DNA from: Anaerolineaceae bacterium UBA4890
Lineage (GTDB): Bacteria; Chloroflexota; Anaerolineae; Anaerolineales; Anaerolineaceae
Reading direction: 5' to 3'
Assembly (NCBI GenBank): GCA_002399085.1
Contig: DHCY01000039.1
Coordinates: 91,069-139,901, forward strand
Length of the DNA stretch: 48,833 nt
In this document: piece after piece, positions 8,200 to 16,464 of the stretch
Layout: every line of letters starts with the position of its first letter
Numbering within the stretch: position 1 is the first letter of the stretch
The notes under the pieces: generated by a model
Databases searched by the model: none
What the model was told of the DNA's origin: nothing
Seen by the model: the letters and a program-made list of their open reading frames with translations, nothing else
Translations under genes and position numbers: made by a program

Positions 8200-8271
8200 A
8201 TGTTATTTATAAATCCTCGACTCACCTCTTTTGGCAAATTAGGAAATCATCCAGAAGTATTGAGGTTATGA
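8200..8271 (+). pseudogene. Possible N-terminal gene fragment
   Basis: An ATG two nucleotides after the preceding stop begins MLFINPRLTSFGKLGNHPEV and ends at 8271 after 23 codons. The tight spacing suggests a former operon partner. MLFINP openings are common in cobalamin-binding radical-SAM proteins, but 23 codons are too few to assign it. The region from 8272 to 8416 shows nothing further. Confidence 0.25.
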
Positions 8272-8416
8272 GTGTGATTAATTTTGCTATTATTTATACT
8301 GCTCACCTCGCGGTCTCAAGAAACCCAAAATCCTCAGCCATTTTTCCCCTATTTGCCCCCGTAGAGAGTCGGCCTCTTGTTCCCTCCACGCAGTAGACGT
8401 GTATGAGCTTTCCCCC

Positions 8417-9340
8417 ATGAAAAAACTAGTACCATTTCTCATCCTTGCCATCGTGCTTCTCGGACTCTTTCATCCGAACGGCATCCTGGTTACCGTCCAT
8501 CAAAACATCTGGTCAATCGATCTGGTTAGCTGGCTCCAGGCTGATCCTGGTAAAATCAGCCAGGTTTCAGTCCCATCAAAAACACCTCATTCAGCAGTCC
8601 TACTGGCTCGCCAGGCAATTAGAGAAGAACAGTTGGAAGTCGCCCAGCAGATCCTCGTGCCGTTGCTGACATATCAGGACCGGGCTGTGCAAGGCACTTA
8701 TGCTGAGCTGCTCTATGCCCAAGGACAAAAGACCGAAGCTTTTAGAATCTGGGAAAATCTGAATGAGACAATAATCCTCGAAAGAGCTGCTAACAAAGCA
8801 ATCGAACAAGGAGATAGTCAGTTTTTGCTAGCAGCAAACCAATCTCTCTATCGGCTTGACCCCGAAAAATACACCTCGAGTCTTGCCTTCACGCTCAAGA
8901 GTCAGGGTCAGCTATCTGAAGCTGAGGATCTTCTCCTTTTATCACGCAGTGATTATCCGAACTCAGATTATGCATCAGATTGGCTTCGTTACCTGGCGGA
9001 TATTTATGTGGCTGAAACCGATTGGCAAAAGGCGGAACAAATATATCGGCAAGCAATTATGGAAAACTCCAGTGATGGGAGAGCCTGGAGAAACCTCGGA
9101 CTCCTCTACACTTCTCAATTGAAAATGCCTGAAAAAGCTATTGAGTGCTTCCAAAAAATGATTTCACTATCACCGGGTGAAACTTATGGATATTCACTTC
9201 TGGCACAAGCATATGAAAAAACAGGAGACATTGAGAAAGCTTTGCAAACTTACCAAGATTTACTTCTCGTAAGCCCATGCGATTCTTCTGCGCTCGAAGC
9301 GGTGGAACGATTGACTAACTTAGAGAATTCAACACCTTAA
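8417..9340 (+). CDS. TPR-repeat protein paired with an O-antigen ligase-like gene
   Basis: A 307-residue product from ATG 8417. A GTG at 8399 is possible but would place extra residues before the Lys-Lys and hydrophobic signal. Residues 5-27 form an N-terminal membrane anchor. The rest is helical, with TPR-like repeats most obvious at the end: AWRNLGLLYTSQLKMPEKAI, then YSLLAQAYEKTGDIEKALQTY. TPR domains are protein-interaction scaffolds. The stop codon is immediately followed by the ATG of the Wzy/WaaL-like gene, so they are co-translated and probably work together, for example in chain-length control or polymerase assembly. That role is inference. Confidence 0.85.
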   Translation: MKKLVPFLILAIVLLGLFHPNGILVTVHQNIWSIDLVSWLQADPGKISQVSVPSKTPHSAVLLARQAIREEQLEVAQQILVPLLTYQDRAVQGTYAELLYAQGQKTEAFRIWENLNETIILERAANKAIEQGDSQFLLAANQSLYRLDPEKYTSSLAFTLKSQGQLSEAEDLLLLSRSDYPNSDYASDWLRYLADIYVAETDWQKAEQIYRQAIMENSSDGRAWRNLGLLYTSQLKMPEKAIECFQKMISLSPGETYGYSLLAQAYEKTGDIEKALQTYQDLLLVSPCDSSALEAVERLTNLENSTP

Positions 9341-10918
9341 ATGCCTTCAGATTCCACTTCCTCATCTCACCATAGAGCATTTGCACGACCTATACCTTTA
9401 TCCATTCCTGACTTCATCCTGATTGGTTTGGTTGTTATATGCGCCTTATTTTATGCCGTGTTGATGTTGGATCTGTCCATCGATCCCCTTTTCTTCATCC
9501 CCCTGTTAGCGGTATGGCTTGTTTATTTGCTTAAATCGCAACATTTCGGTTCTACTGCCCCTCTCGATATCCCAATTGTTAGCTTGTTGGTCATCGCTTC
9601 TCTAGGTATATTGTTTACACCATACAAGGAGCTCTTCCTCCCAAAGCTTTCAGGGTTGATTCTAGGGATATCCATCTATGCCATTATCGTGGTATTCTTT
9701 CGCTTCCGCCAGCGGCTGACATGGATGATTTTTTCGCTCCTTTTTCTTTCAATCATCGTTACTGCACTTGCACTTATTGGAACAGATTGGCCAGTGGGTA
9801 ACCATTCTCTTTTTGATCGTGTCTACAATCACCTGCCTTCAATTGTTGGTAAGCTTGGTATTGAAAAAATCAATAAGAATACAATCGGTGGTGCTTTGAC
9901 ATTCTTTCCTCCGCTTTTGCTCAGTTTGCTCTGGGATAAAGGTGCCTTTGGAAGATTGAAATCGCCTTACGAAAAGCAGTCAGCCTTTCCGGAGATTATC
10001 TACAAGGGGGTCCTCTTTTTATGCTTTGGGTTAAGCCTGGGCATGCTGGTTCTGACGCAATCCCGTGGTGCCTGGTTGGGATGTGCAGCAGGAATTTACT
10101 TGCTCTGTTTATTGAAGGAGAAACATTTTCTTTGGCTGCTGCTTCCACTGTCAGTTGGTTTACTCCTGTTTTTCTTTGTGCGGGCGGATGGCAAATTACT
10201 TGAAATGCTATCACTTTTGGATACAAGCCAGGAAGCGACTCTGCCTGGGCGTGTTGAAATCTGGAGCAAAGCCCTTATCATCCTGCGTGATTTTCCATTG
10301 ACAGGGATTGGTTTAGGTGCTTTTGGCGAAGCGTATAGACAATACTATGCCTCAATTGTCCTGCCCTCTGCTTCCGATGTCGTTTTTCACGCGCATAACA
10401 CCTTACTTAGTGTTGCTGTTGAAGTTGGTTTGCCAGGTGTGCTCATCTATTCCACGGTACTCGGAGGTTTTGGAGCGATGTCTTGGAAAGCGCTGAAACA
10501 CAAAAGGACGATGAATCGCGCTCTCGCTCTTGGGCTTGCTTGTGGTATTGTTGCTTTTCTCGTCTTTGGTCTTTTTGACGCGTTCACCTTAGGACGAAAC
10601 CTTGAGATAATTTTTTGGGTCTTTCTGGGCTGCGCTTCCGCGCTGTATGTCCATGACAGAACCTTGAGTTCCTCCGAGGTTTCATACCAGGTGTATCAAG
10701 GCGAAGACGATAGTAACGAGAACGAACCAACCAGAAAGAAACAAGCTCGGAAAAACGCTCTGTTACTGCTGATCTCATGGCTGCTCATCGCTTTGGTTGC
10801 CTTGGCGCTGGTGAATTTGAATATTGCAGTGTCTCTATTACTGGCAATAATTTCAGGTCTGGTTGTTGGAATGCGTTATGTGAAGAATAATGGGAAAGTT
10901 CAATATGAGTTATCATGA
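9341..10918 (+). CDS. O-antigen ligase/polymerase-like membrane protein (WaaL/Wzy family)
   Basis: A 525-residue polytopic protein with about a dozen hydrophobic segments. The Wzy_C-type domain is recognisable: LTQSRGAWLGCAAGIYLL, then PGRVEIWSKALIIL with FPLTGIGLGAF, then HAHNTLLSVAVEVGLPGVL. These are the large-loop features of enzymes that polymerise or ligate lipid-linked glycans on the outer face of the membrane. A soluble Lys/Glu-rich insertion near 447-470 precedes two last helices. It starts with zero spacing after the TPR gene. Polymerase and ligase cannot be told apart from the sequence. Confidence 0.88.
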   Translation: MPSDSTSSSHHRAFARPIPLSIPDFILIGLVVICALFYAVLMLDLSIDPLFFIPLLAVWLVYLLKSQHFGSTAPLDIPIVSLLVIASLGILFTPYKELFLPKLSGLILGISIYAIIVVFFRFRQRLTWMIFSLLFLSIIVTALALIGTDWPVGNHSLFDRVYNHLPSIVGKLGIEKINKNTIGGALTFFPPLLLSLLWDKGAFGRLKSPYEKQSAFPEIIYKGVLFLCFGLSLGMLVLTQSRGAWLGCAAGIYLLCLLKEKHFLWLLLPLSVGLLLFFFVRADGKLLEMLSLLDTSQEATLPGRVEIWSKALIILRDFPLTGIGLGAFGEAYRQYYASIVLPSASDVVFHAHNTLLSVAVEVGLPGVLIYSTVLGGFGAMSWKALKHKRTMNRALALGLACGIVAFLVFGLFDAFTLGRNLEIIFWVFLGCASALYVHDRTLSSSEVSYQVYQGEDDSNENEPTRKKQARKNALLLLISWLLIALVALALVNLNIAVSLLLAIISGLVVGMRYVKNNGKVQYELS

Positions 10919-11495
10919 CTTTCTGAAGTATATAAGGGCAGACCTTTACCGCTATGCGGGTAAGGCAAATTTTGCCGCTTATCTCATTCAATATTTCCTT
11001 TACCTGGGATTCAGATACACAGTCTGGATGCGCTGGTGCGCTGTTGTTCATGCAAATCCGATTACGCGTTTCTTGCTCTTCCCATGTGCCTGGCTCATCA
11101 ACCGCCACCAGCAGATCCGCTTTGGGATTGGAATCTCTTATAAAACCCAGATTGGTCCTGGTCTCTATATCGGTCATGAGGGGGGAATAGTCGTCAACGA
11201 ACAAGTGATCATTGGCAAAAACTGTAACCTCTCTCAGCAAGTCACCATTGGTGTCAGCAGGAGGGGAGCGCGCGCCGGTGTGCCGGTTATTGGCGACAAT
11301 GTCTACATCGGTCCTGGTGCCAAGATTTTCGGAAATGTAAGAGTTGGTAACAACGCTGCTATTGGTGCCAACTGTGTTGTCACACAGGACGTTCCCGATT
11401 TTGGTGTAATGGTCGGAGTGCCTGGAAGAGTGATTTCTTACGATGGATCTACCGGGTATATCAACAAGGTAATCGATGATCCGGCTGATAGCTGA
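10905..11495 (+). CDS. Serine-acetyltransferase-like left-handed beta-helix acyltransferase
   Basis: A 196-residue protein from ATG 10905, which overlaps the preceding gene by 14 nt. Residues 1-70 are helical. The rest is a hexapeptide-repeat beta helix like CysE: GPGLYIGHEGGIVVNEQVII, NLSQQVTIG, then GDNVYIGPGAKIFGNVRVG and VVTQDVP. The family transfers an acetyl group from acetyl-CoA. The His in IGHEGG corresponds to the usual catalytic position. Because it is translationally coupled to a Wzy/WaaL-like gene, glycan or sugar-nucleotide O-acetylation is more likely than cysteine biosynthesis. The acceptor is unknown. Confidence 0.85.
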   Translation: MSYHDFLKYIRADLYRYAGKANFAAYLIQYFLYLGFRYTVWMRWCAVVHANPITRFLLFPCAWLINRHQQIRFGIGISYKTQIGPGLYIGHEGGIVVNEQVIIGKNCNLSQQVTIGVSRRGARAGVPVIGDNVYIGPGAKIFGNVRVGNNAAIGANCVVTQDVPDFGVMVGVPGRVISYDGSTGYINKVIDDPADS

Positions 11496-11499
11496 TTGC

Positions 11500-11605
11500 T
11501 TGCATGTTATTAATTCTTTACCTATGAGCTATGAACTACGAGCTAATATCCGTTCAGATTTAAGCTTTGAGCTATCACCTACCAGCTATAGGCTACCAAT
11601 TGCCA
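11500..11605. repeat. Echoing short-word repeats (agctatga type)
   Basis: Between two genes, words such as GAGCTATGAACTACGAGCTA, GCTTTGAGCTAT and AGCTATAGGCTA recur with small changes. No reading frame or hairpin with U-run explains them. They resemble the AGCTGAAAGC words near 12450. Confidence 0.5.
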
Positions 11606-11617
11606 ACTGGAACCCTC

Positions 11618-11674
11618 TTGCATTTTCCCTGAATATCTTCTATAATAGAACAAACGTTCTATTTATAAGGAGAT
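11618..11674 (+). promoter_or_regulatory. Sigma-70-type promoter with SOS-box-like operator
   Basis: TTGCAT (11618-11623), a 17-nt spacer and TATAAT (11641-11646) make a near-consensus promoter. TAGAAC-AAAC-GTTCTA (11646-11661) is a perfect inverted repeat overlapping the -10 edge and the start site. Its core GAACAAACGTTC fits the Gram-positive LexA (DinR) consensus GAACRNRYGTTY. A Shine-Dalgarno AAGGAGAT follows at 11668-11675 (approximate), before the ATG at 11684. Confidence 0.7.
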
Positions 11675-11683
11675 GAACAAATC

Positions 11684-12364
11684 ATGATATACCCTACCCC
11701 CTTGAACCCACATTATTTCCAAGCAAAGGTCGCTGAAGGCGCTATAGTCGATGAAACCAGCCGCATTGATCCCGGATGCGAGATCAGCCCAGAAACCATA
11801 CTCAAGATGCGCGTTACACTATGCCAGAACGTGACCATCATCGGCAGGGTCACGCTGGACCCCTTTGTCAACGTACGTGAAAATGTGACCCTGGTAGGAC
11901 CCCTTCACATCGGTGAAGGCACCTATATTGCTCACGATGTCGTCATTGGCTTGCTCAGGGAGGATAACGACCTGGCAGATCAGGAGACGATCATTGAAAA
12001 CCACTGCCGGATTGGGGTGGGTGCCGAGATTATCGGTGGCGTGCACATTGGGCGTCATGTCCTAATCCGCGCCGGTAGCAAGGTTATTGGGGATATCCCT
12101 CACTATGGATTAGCTAGTCACAACCCTGCCATCCTTGAACGTTATGCCTGCCCTGAATGTGGTGGAGTGCTGCGGATTTATCGAAACTTCCGAGAAATTG
12201 TTGACACTCACTGTGTGAACTGTGGTGCTTCTGGATTGCGTTTCTCCAAGCGCAAATATTCCCCTAGCTTACGTCGTGTTCTTCTGCCGAAGGATTCCTT
12301 TGGTGAAGCCGTATCCACCCAGGGTGATGACTATCGTTGGATAGATGATAAGGAGTTAGCCTAG
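11684..12364 (+). CDS. Hexapeptide-repeat acyltransferase with C-terminal zinc ribbon
   Basis: A 226-residue protein. Residues about 18-145 are a left-handed beta helix (VAEGAIVDETSRIDPGCEI, NVTIIGRVTLDP, GVHIGRHVLIRAGSKVIG) of the sugar N- or O-acyltransferase type. Residues 155-190 form a zinc ribbon with CPECG and CVNCG pairs, an extra module absent from most family members. It ends in a basic then acidic tail. The gene stands alone behind its own strong promoter and LexA-like site. By family it should acylate a sugar nucleotide or glycan using an acyl donor. The ribbon might mediate oligomer or nucleic-acid contacts. The substrate is unknown. Confidence 0.82.
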   Translation: MIYPTPLNPHYFQAKVAEGAIVDETSRIDPGCEISPETILKMRVTLCQNVTIIGRVTLDPFVNVRENVTLVGPLHIGEGTYIAHDVVIGLLREDNDLADQETIIENHCRIGVGAEIIGGVHIGRHVLIRAGSKVIGDIPHYGLASHNPAILERYACPECGGVLRIYRNFREIVDTHCVNCGASGLRFSKRKYSPSLRRVLLPKDSFGEAVSTQGDDYRWIDDKELA

Positions 12365-12419
12365 CAAATTAGCTTAATTTGTGAGCTGAATAATAGATGC
12401 GTGAAGTTGGGCCGGAAAA

Positions 12420-12655
12420 TCAGCTGAAGACTGAAATGTAGACGAATAACAAGTGAAGCGAAAATCAGCTGAAAGCCCCAAGCTGAAAGCTGAAAGCAAA
12501 CATTGACCGGGGACCGAAGACCGAAGACCGGTCCCCCGACTGAGCATTGGTAGCCTCCAGTTTCCATGCGAATGCAGAATTCATTGGAATTCAGTCCAGT
12601 TTCTTGTCTTTTCTCTTCTGTCTTCCGGCCCCCGTCCTCCGTCAGTAAAAATGGA
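12420..12655. repeat. Echoing short-word intergenic repeats
   Basis: The gap between the zinc-ribbon acyltransferase and the wzm fragment (12365-12663) holds no gene. It contains repeated words: AATCAGCTGAA and AGCTGAAAGC several times at 12419-12500, GACCGAAGACCG at about 12508-12530, and a roughly complementary TCTTCTGTCTTCCGG...GTCCTCCGTC at 12612-12643. Their function is unknown. They mark non-coding, probably recombining DNA. Confidence 0.55.
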
Positions 12656-12663
12656 AATCAATT

Positions 12664-12747
12664 ATGAACAAAACCTCCAAAACAGAACAATCCTGGGATC
12701 TCATTATCGCACCAAGCAAAAAATGGTATGACCTGCAGCTCTCCTAG
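12664..12747 (+). pseudogene. N-terminal fragment of a second wzm permease
   Basis: ATG 12664 opens MNKTSKTEQ, then SWDLIIAPSKKWYDLQL, then a stop at 12745-12747. This is the start of the ABC permease encoded in full at 12878 (SWDLIITPRKKWWDLQLRD). Homology stops after codon 27, where a GC-rich hairpin repeat begins. The intact gene starts 131 nt further on. The fragment has its own amino-acid differences, so it is a diverged remnant rather than a fresh tandem copy. Confidence 0.85.
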
Positions 12748-12806
12748 CCCTCCCCAGCCTTCTTTTGGCGAAGGGGGAGGGATAAAGGGTGAGGGTCTTC
12801 TAATGT
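12741..12806. repeat. CCCTCCCC/GGGAGGG hairpin repeat at the wzm break point
   Basis: CCCTCCC (12748-12754) pairs with GGGAGGG (12775-12781), and CCTTC (12758-12762) with GAAGG (12770-12774). AAAGGGTGAGGG follows. It begins at the exact end of permease homology and looks like a mobile or recombining intergenic repeat. No U-run supports a terminator. Confidence 0.55.
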
Positions 12807-12877
12807 CCCCGTTTTATCCAAGAAATACTTGATCGATTTATCAACATCTATACTCAAACTCAAAACCTTTAAACCAT

Positions 12878-13744
12878 ATGACCCAAACTCAAACCACAAC
12901 TGAAAATGATTCCTGGGATCTCATTATCACACCACGCAAAAAATGGTGGGATTTGCAGCTGCGCGACGTCTGGCACTATCGCGACCTGATCATCCTCTTC
13001 GTCCGGCGAGATTTCGTCTCGCGCTACAAGCAGACCATTTTGGGTCCGCTCTGGTTCATCATCCAGCCGCTCTTCACCTCCCTGATCTACACCGTCATCT
13101 TTGGTCAAATCGCCAAATTGCCCACAGATGGTCTTCCTCAGATGCTCTTTTACATGTCCGGGACCGTTATGTGGCATTATTTTTCAGGCTGCCTCAACGG
13201 AACCTCAACCACCTTTACATCCAACGCGGGCATCTTTGGCAAGGTCTATTTTCCGCGCCTGGTCACCCCTATCTCTATTGTTGTTTCGAACCTGATCAGT
13301 TTTGCAATTCAACTCGTGTTTTTCCTCGGTTTCTTCTTATATTTCTACCTGAGGGGTTCATTAGTATTTTTCACCGCTTGGGCTCTAACACTCCCACTCC
13401 TGATAGTGTTGATGGCAGGTTTGGGATTGGGTTTTGGCATTATCATCTCCTCTCTCACTACCAAGTATCGCGATCTAAGTTACTTGGTGGGTTTTGGTGT
13501 CGGCTTATGGATGTACGCCACTCCGGTCATTTATCCAGTTTCTACTATCCCAGAACGTTGGCGCTGGATTGCGGATATCAATCCGATTTCGCCTATTATC
13601 GAGACCTTCCGGGCGGGTTTCCTCGGCGCAGGGGCTGCATCCTGGATGGGCTTGGTGTACTCGTTTGTCTTTATGCTGGTGGTGCTGCTTATTGGGGTTG
13701 TGATCTTTAACAGGGTGGAAAAGACGTTTATTGATACGGTATGA
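12878..13744 (+). CDS. wzm: ABC-2 type polysaccharide exporter permease (Wzm), intact
   Basis: A 288-residue membrane subunit of an ABC glycan exporter. The cytosolic amino end carries WDLIITPRKKWWDLQL, an amphipathic interface segment. Six transmembrane helices follow, with RYKQTILGPLW before the first, FPRLVTPISIV in the middle and YATPVIYPVSTIPERW near the fifth. It should pair with the Wzt ATPase at 20288 and move lipid-linked glycan across the membrane. Unlike the damaged copy at 6592, it keeps the full last helix and the FNRVEKTFIDTV tail. Synonymous differences between the two are many, so they are old paralogues or came from different strains. Confidence 0.93.
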   Translation: MTQTQTTTENDSWDLIITPRKKWWDLQLRDVWHYRDLIILFVRRDFVSRYKQTILGPLWFIIQPLFTSLIYTVIFGQIAKLPTDGLPQMLFYMSGTVMWHYFSGCLNGTSTTFTSNAGIFGKVYFPRLVTPISIVVSNLISFAIQLVFFLGFFLYFYLRGSLVFFTAWALTLPLLIVLMAGLGLGFGIIISSLTTKYRDLSYLVGFGVGLWMYATPVIYPVSTIPERWRWIADINPISPIIETFRAGFLGAGAASWMGLVYSFVFMLVVLLIGVVIFNRVEKTFIDTV

Positions 13745-13769
13745 TAATCAAAAGGAAGATTGATAGTTG

Positions 13770-14741
13770 ATGGAAACTCCTACAGCTGATCAAATGAATG
13801 TTGTCGCGCAGGTAGCTGCTGAATTTTGGCATGTGCCTGTCGAACAGGTTTTCGACCAAATTGAAACAATCAAGGTTGTTAAGTTCACTGGCGGAAAGGT
13901 GGCTGGTTTTCTCCCTTCCCACGGTAAATCTCCCTCGGTTTTCTTCAAAATTTACTTCTATGATCGCGGTTTCCGTTTTGAAAACGCCGGGCTGCAGGCT
14001 GCCAAAGGAATGCCCCAGGTGGAAGGGGTAAGAACACCCACTGTGATTGCCATCATGCCCGAATATAAGGCATTCCTGATGGAAAGGCGCACCTGGGAAG
14101 ACACCTCCTCACCCTGGAAGCGTCTATGGATCAACAGATTAGGCATCGATTGGTTCAGGGTGGGTGCCTGGCTGCGTGCCTTTCATGACACGCAGACCAC
14201 TTACGAGAAGAACGATTACTTCCTGCGCAAGAAATTTGAAAAGTTTGAGTCGCATCTCAACGACCTCAAACATCTTTTCACCGCCGATCAGGTTGACAAA
14301 ATGAACCAGATCTACGACTCTGCCAGGGAATATTTTAACGAGAACAGCTGCGAATGGGTCATCTCCCACGGCGATTTTGGCCTGGATAACATCAAGAAAT
14401 CCGGCTCCATGCTGGAGATCATCGACTTTGAGGATTGTCAGCTTGCACCCAGGGAGTTTGATGTCCTGAATTGCATTATCAGGATGGATTATGCAAACTG
14501 GTTTTTGGCTACAAGACATTCCTTTGATCTCATAACTAATCAGTTTTTACTGGGTTATAGGCAAAATATGGAAAAGACAGAATTAAGCAATTTTCTATCA
14601 TTGCTAATCAAACTTGATATGCTCGAGACCTATGATAGAAGAAAAAAAAACAAGTCATCAAATGTTCTGATAAGATTTACTTACAAATTATTTGCAGATA
14701 ATTGCTTAAAAGCTTTGACCAGATACACCTCATTCATGTAA
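13770..14741 (+). CDS. Aminoglycoside-phosphotransferase-fold kinase
   Basis: A 323-residue protein of the APH/choline-kinase fold. It shows the catalytic loop HGDFGLDN (200-207, Asp202 as catalytic base) and the metal-binding IDFED (218-222). These enzymes phosphorylate small hydroxylated molecules such as sugars, choline or aminoglycosides using ATP or GTP. It lies 25 nt after wzm behind AAAGGAAG, so a role in making or phosphorylating a glycan component is likely. The final fifth, from about 14520, is clearly more A/T-rich than the rest of the gene. That suggests a recombination joint inside or near the coding region. Confidence 0.82.
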   Translation: METPTADQMNVVAQVAAEFWHVPVEQVFDQIETIKVVKFTGGKVAGFLPSHGKSPSVFFKIYFYDRGFRFENAGLQAAKGMPQVEGVRTPTVIAIMPEYKAFLMERRTWEDTSSPWKRLWINRLGIDWFRVGAWLRAFHDTQTTYEKNDYFLRKKFEKFESHLNDLKHLFTADQVDKMNQIYDSAREYFNENSCEWVISHGDFGLDNIKKSGSMLEIIDFEDCQLAPREFDVLNCIIRMDYANWFLATRHSFDLITNQFLLGYRQNMEKTELSNFLSLLIKLDMLETYDRRKKNKSSNVLIRFTYKLFADNCLKALTRYTSFM

Positions 14742-14766
14742 TGGATAAAAGATTATTGACTACGTT

Positions 14767-15451
14767 ATGGAACATATAGAGAACTCCTCGAAGAACAAGA
14801 TAGATGGCAGCGGTTACTGTACACATGAGTACTTAAGTCCATCAAGAATGTCATCGTATGGTCATCAATACTCACTTGCCATGAAATCAAAGGGTGCATC
14901 ATTTTTAAACGTGGGAAGTGGTAATGATTTCCTTAATCATTTACTCACGAGGCAGGGAAAGTTTGTTGTTGATTTCGATCTAAACTATTCAACTAAACCA
15001 ATAGTTTGTGGAAAGCTTCCCTTTTTGCCCTTCTATAACTCATCTTTTGACGTAGTTTTGTGCTTTCAAATGCTTGAACACCTTCCTGTTTCTTTATTGC
15101 CAACTTGTTTGACAGAATTTGCTCGAGTAGGGACGAAATATGTAATCATTAGTCTACCGGATGTTACATACCGGGGTTATGAAAAAATCAAACATTTTAC
15201 TTACAAAGTAACAAAACACCCGCAAGTTTGGAAGAAATATGAGATACCTCAATGATTTTGAGCATGAGTGGGAAATTGGCATAGGAGATGTTGATGAGGA
15301 AACTGTATTAAAATGTGTTGAAAATGATCAACTTTCCTTGGTGCACCAATTTCGCAACGATCTGAACTTGTATCATCATTTTTTTGTTTGGAAGATATTA
15401 GCTAAAAAACCTGAAAACCAAAGTGAAAAAGGTTCAATCACGCTTCCATGA
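14767..15451 (+). pseudogene. SAM-dependent methyltransferase, frameshifted
   Basis: The first frame (14767-15255) encodes a class I methyltransferase with the SAM-binding strand ASFLNVGSGND, then VVDFDLN, LPFLPFYNSSFDVVLCFQML and EHL. It stops soon after QVWKKYEIPQ. The second frame (from 15239) carries the usual carboxyl end: YLNDFEHEWEIGIGDVDEE, then LYHHFFVWKIL. Joined near 15235-15245 they give about 228 residues, a normal size for a glycan-cluster methyltransferase. A one-base indel explains the break. The last stop overlaps the next gene's ATG. Either the gene is broken or the base is a sequencing error. Confidence 0.75.
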
Positions 15452-16464
15452 ATCTTGTGCTACCAACTCCTATTAAGAGCCCAACAATTAGTGTGGTCAT
15501 GCCTGTTTACAACAGTGCTGAATTCCTGGCTGAGTCAATCGAGAGTATTTTGGCTCAAAGCTACAATGATTTTGAATTTATAATTCTGGATGATGGTTCA
15601 ACTGATCAGTCCAGGGAGATTATCCAGGACTACGCTTCGAAAGATATCCGGATAAAAACACATCAAAACGATTGTAATAAGGGCATATTCTTTACAAGAA
15701 ACTTGGGCTTGGACAAGTCGACAGGTAAGTACATTGCTGTCATGGATGCGGATGACATCTCTATGCCTGACAGGTTCATGAAGCAGGTGGTATTCTTTGA
15801 TTCGCACCCCGATATTGATGTATTAGGTGGGCAAATCATCAAATTTGGTCAAGCCGCCCAATCAGGGAAGAAGTCGAATTATCCCCTCACTCCTGGGGGA
15901 GTGCGTTGGGGACTCGTTTCTGGTTGTCAGCTTGCTCACTCTACGGTAATGATGCGAAGTCATCTATTTTCAGTCGAGGGTTTTCAATACAGGGAATTCA
16001 AAGTTGCACAGGATTATGATTTGTGGACCCGTCTTAGTCCCGGCCACAATATTGCCAATCTATCAGATGTACTTGTTCAATATCGTGTTCATCAATCAAG
16101 CATTTCAGGGACAAATGGGCTCCTTCAAAAACATGAAACAATCCGAATTATCAAGGAATATGTCAGGAATTTGTCTGGTATCAATCTCCCTGAAGATATC
16201 ATCAAAGGTCTGATCGCCTCAAAAGACACTCGCTCAGTTGAAGATGCCCTATTGCTCTCAAAGCTCTTGCTTAAACTCGAGAAACTTACAAACAGCTGGG
16301 AGCTCGATCGACAGGAGAAATCAGAAATCAATCATCAAGCTGCTTACAAGCTGAACTCAATTTGCAAGCATTTCAATTACCACCCTCGCCTCTTCCCGGT
16401 TTTTCTTAATTCAATTCTTCTTGAAAGAAAAGCTTGGTCGTTTCACCGTGTGAACTTCCTGTGA
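15448..16464 (+). CDS. GT2 family glycosyltransferase
   Basis: A 338-residue GT-A enzyme. ISVVMPVYN (14-22) opens the nucleotide-binding fold, ILDDGSTD (46-53) follows, and VMDADD (98-103) supplies the metal-binding DxD (Asp100/Asp102). The acceptor half has LAHSTVMMR, and a helical carboxyl extension of about 110 residues has no transmembrane segment. It transfers a sugar from a nucleotide donor onto the growing lipid-linked glycan at the cytosolic face. Its ATGA overlaps the methyltransferase stop. It closely resembles the next GT2 enzyme (16744) along its length, including the helical tail, so they are likely tandem paralogues. Confidence 0.92.
   Translation: MNLVLPTPIKSPTISVVMPVYNSAEFLAESIESILAQSYNDFEFIILDDGSTDQSREIIQDYASKDIRIKTHQNDCNKGIFFTRNLGLDKSTGKYIAVMDADDISMPDRFMKQVVFFDSHPDIDVLGGQIIKFGQAAQSGKKSNYPLTPGGVRWGLVSGCQLAHSTVMMRSHLFSVEGFQYREFKVAQDYDLWTRLSPGHNIANLSDVLVQYRVHQSSISGTNGLLQKHETIRIIKEYVRNLSGINLPEDIIKGLIASKDTRSVEDALLLSKLLLKLEKLTNSWELDRQEKSEINHQAAYKLNSICKHFNYHPRLFPVFLNSILLERKAWSFHRVNFL

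Noticed and set aside
12943..13710. A long open frame overlapping wzm in another phase
   Set aside because: Its predicted protein shows no membrane or family pattern, while the wzm frame is clearly conserved with the copy at 6592.
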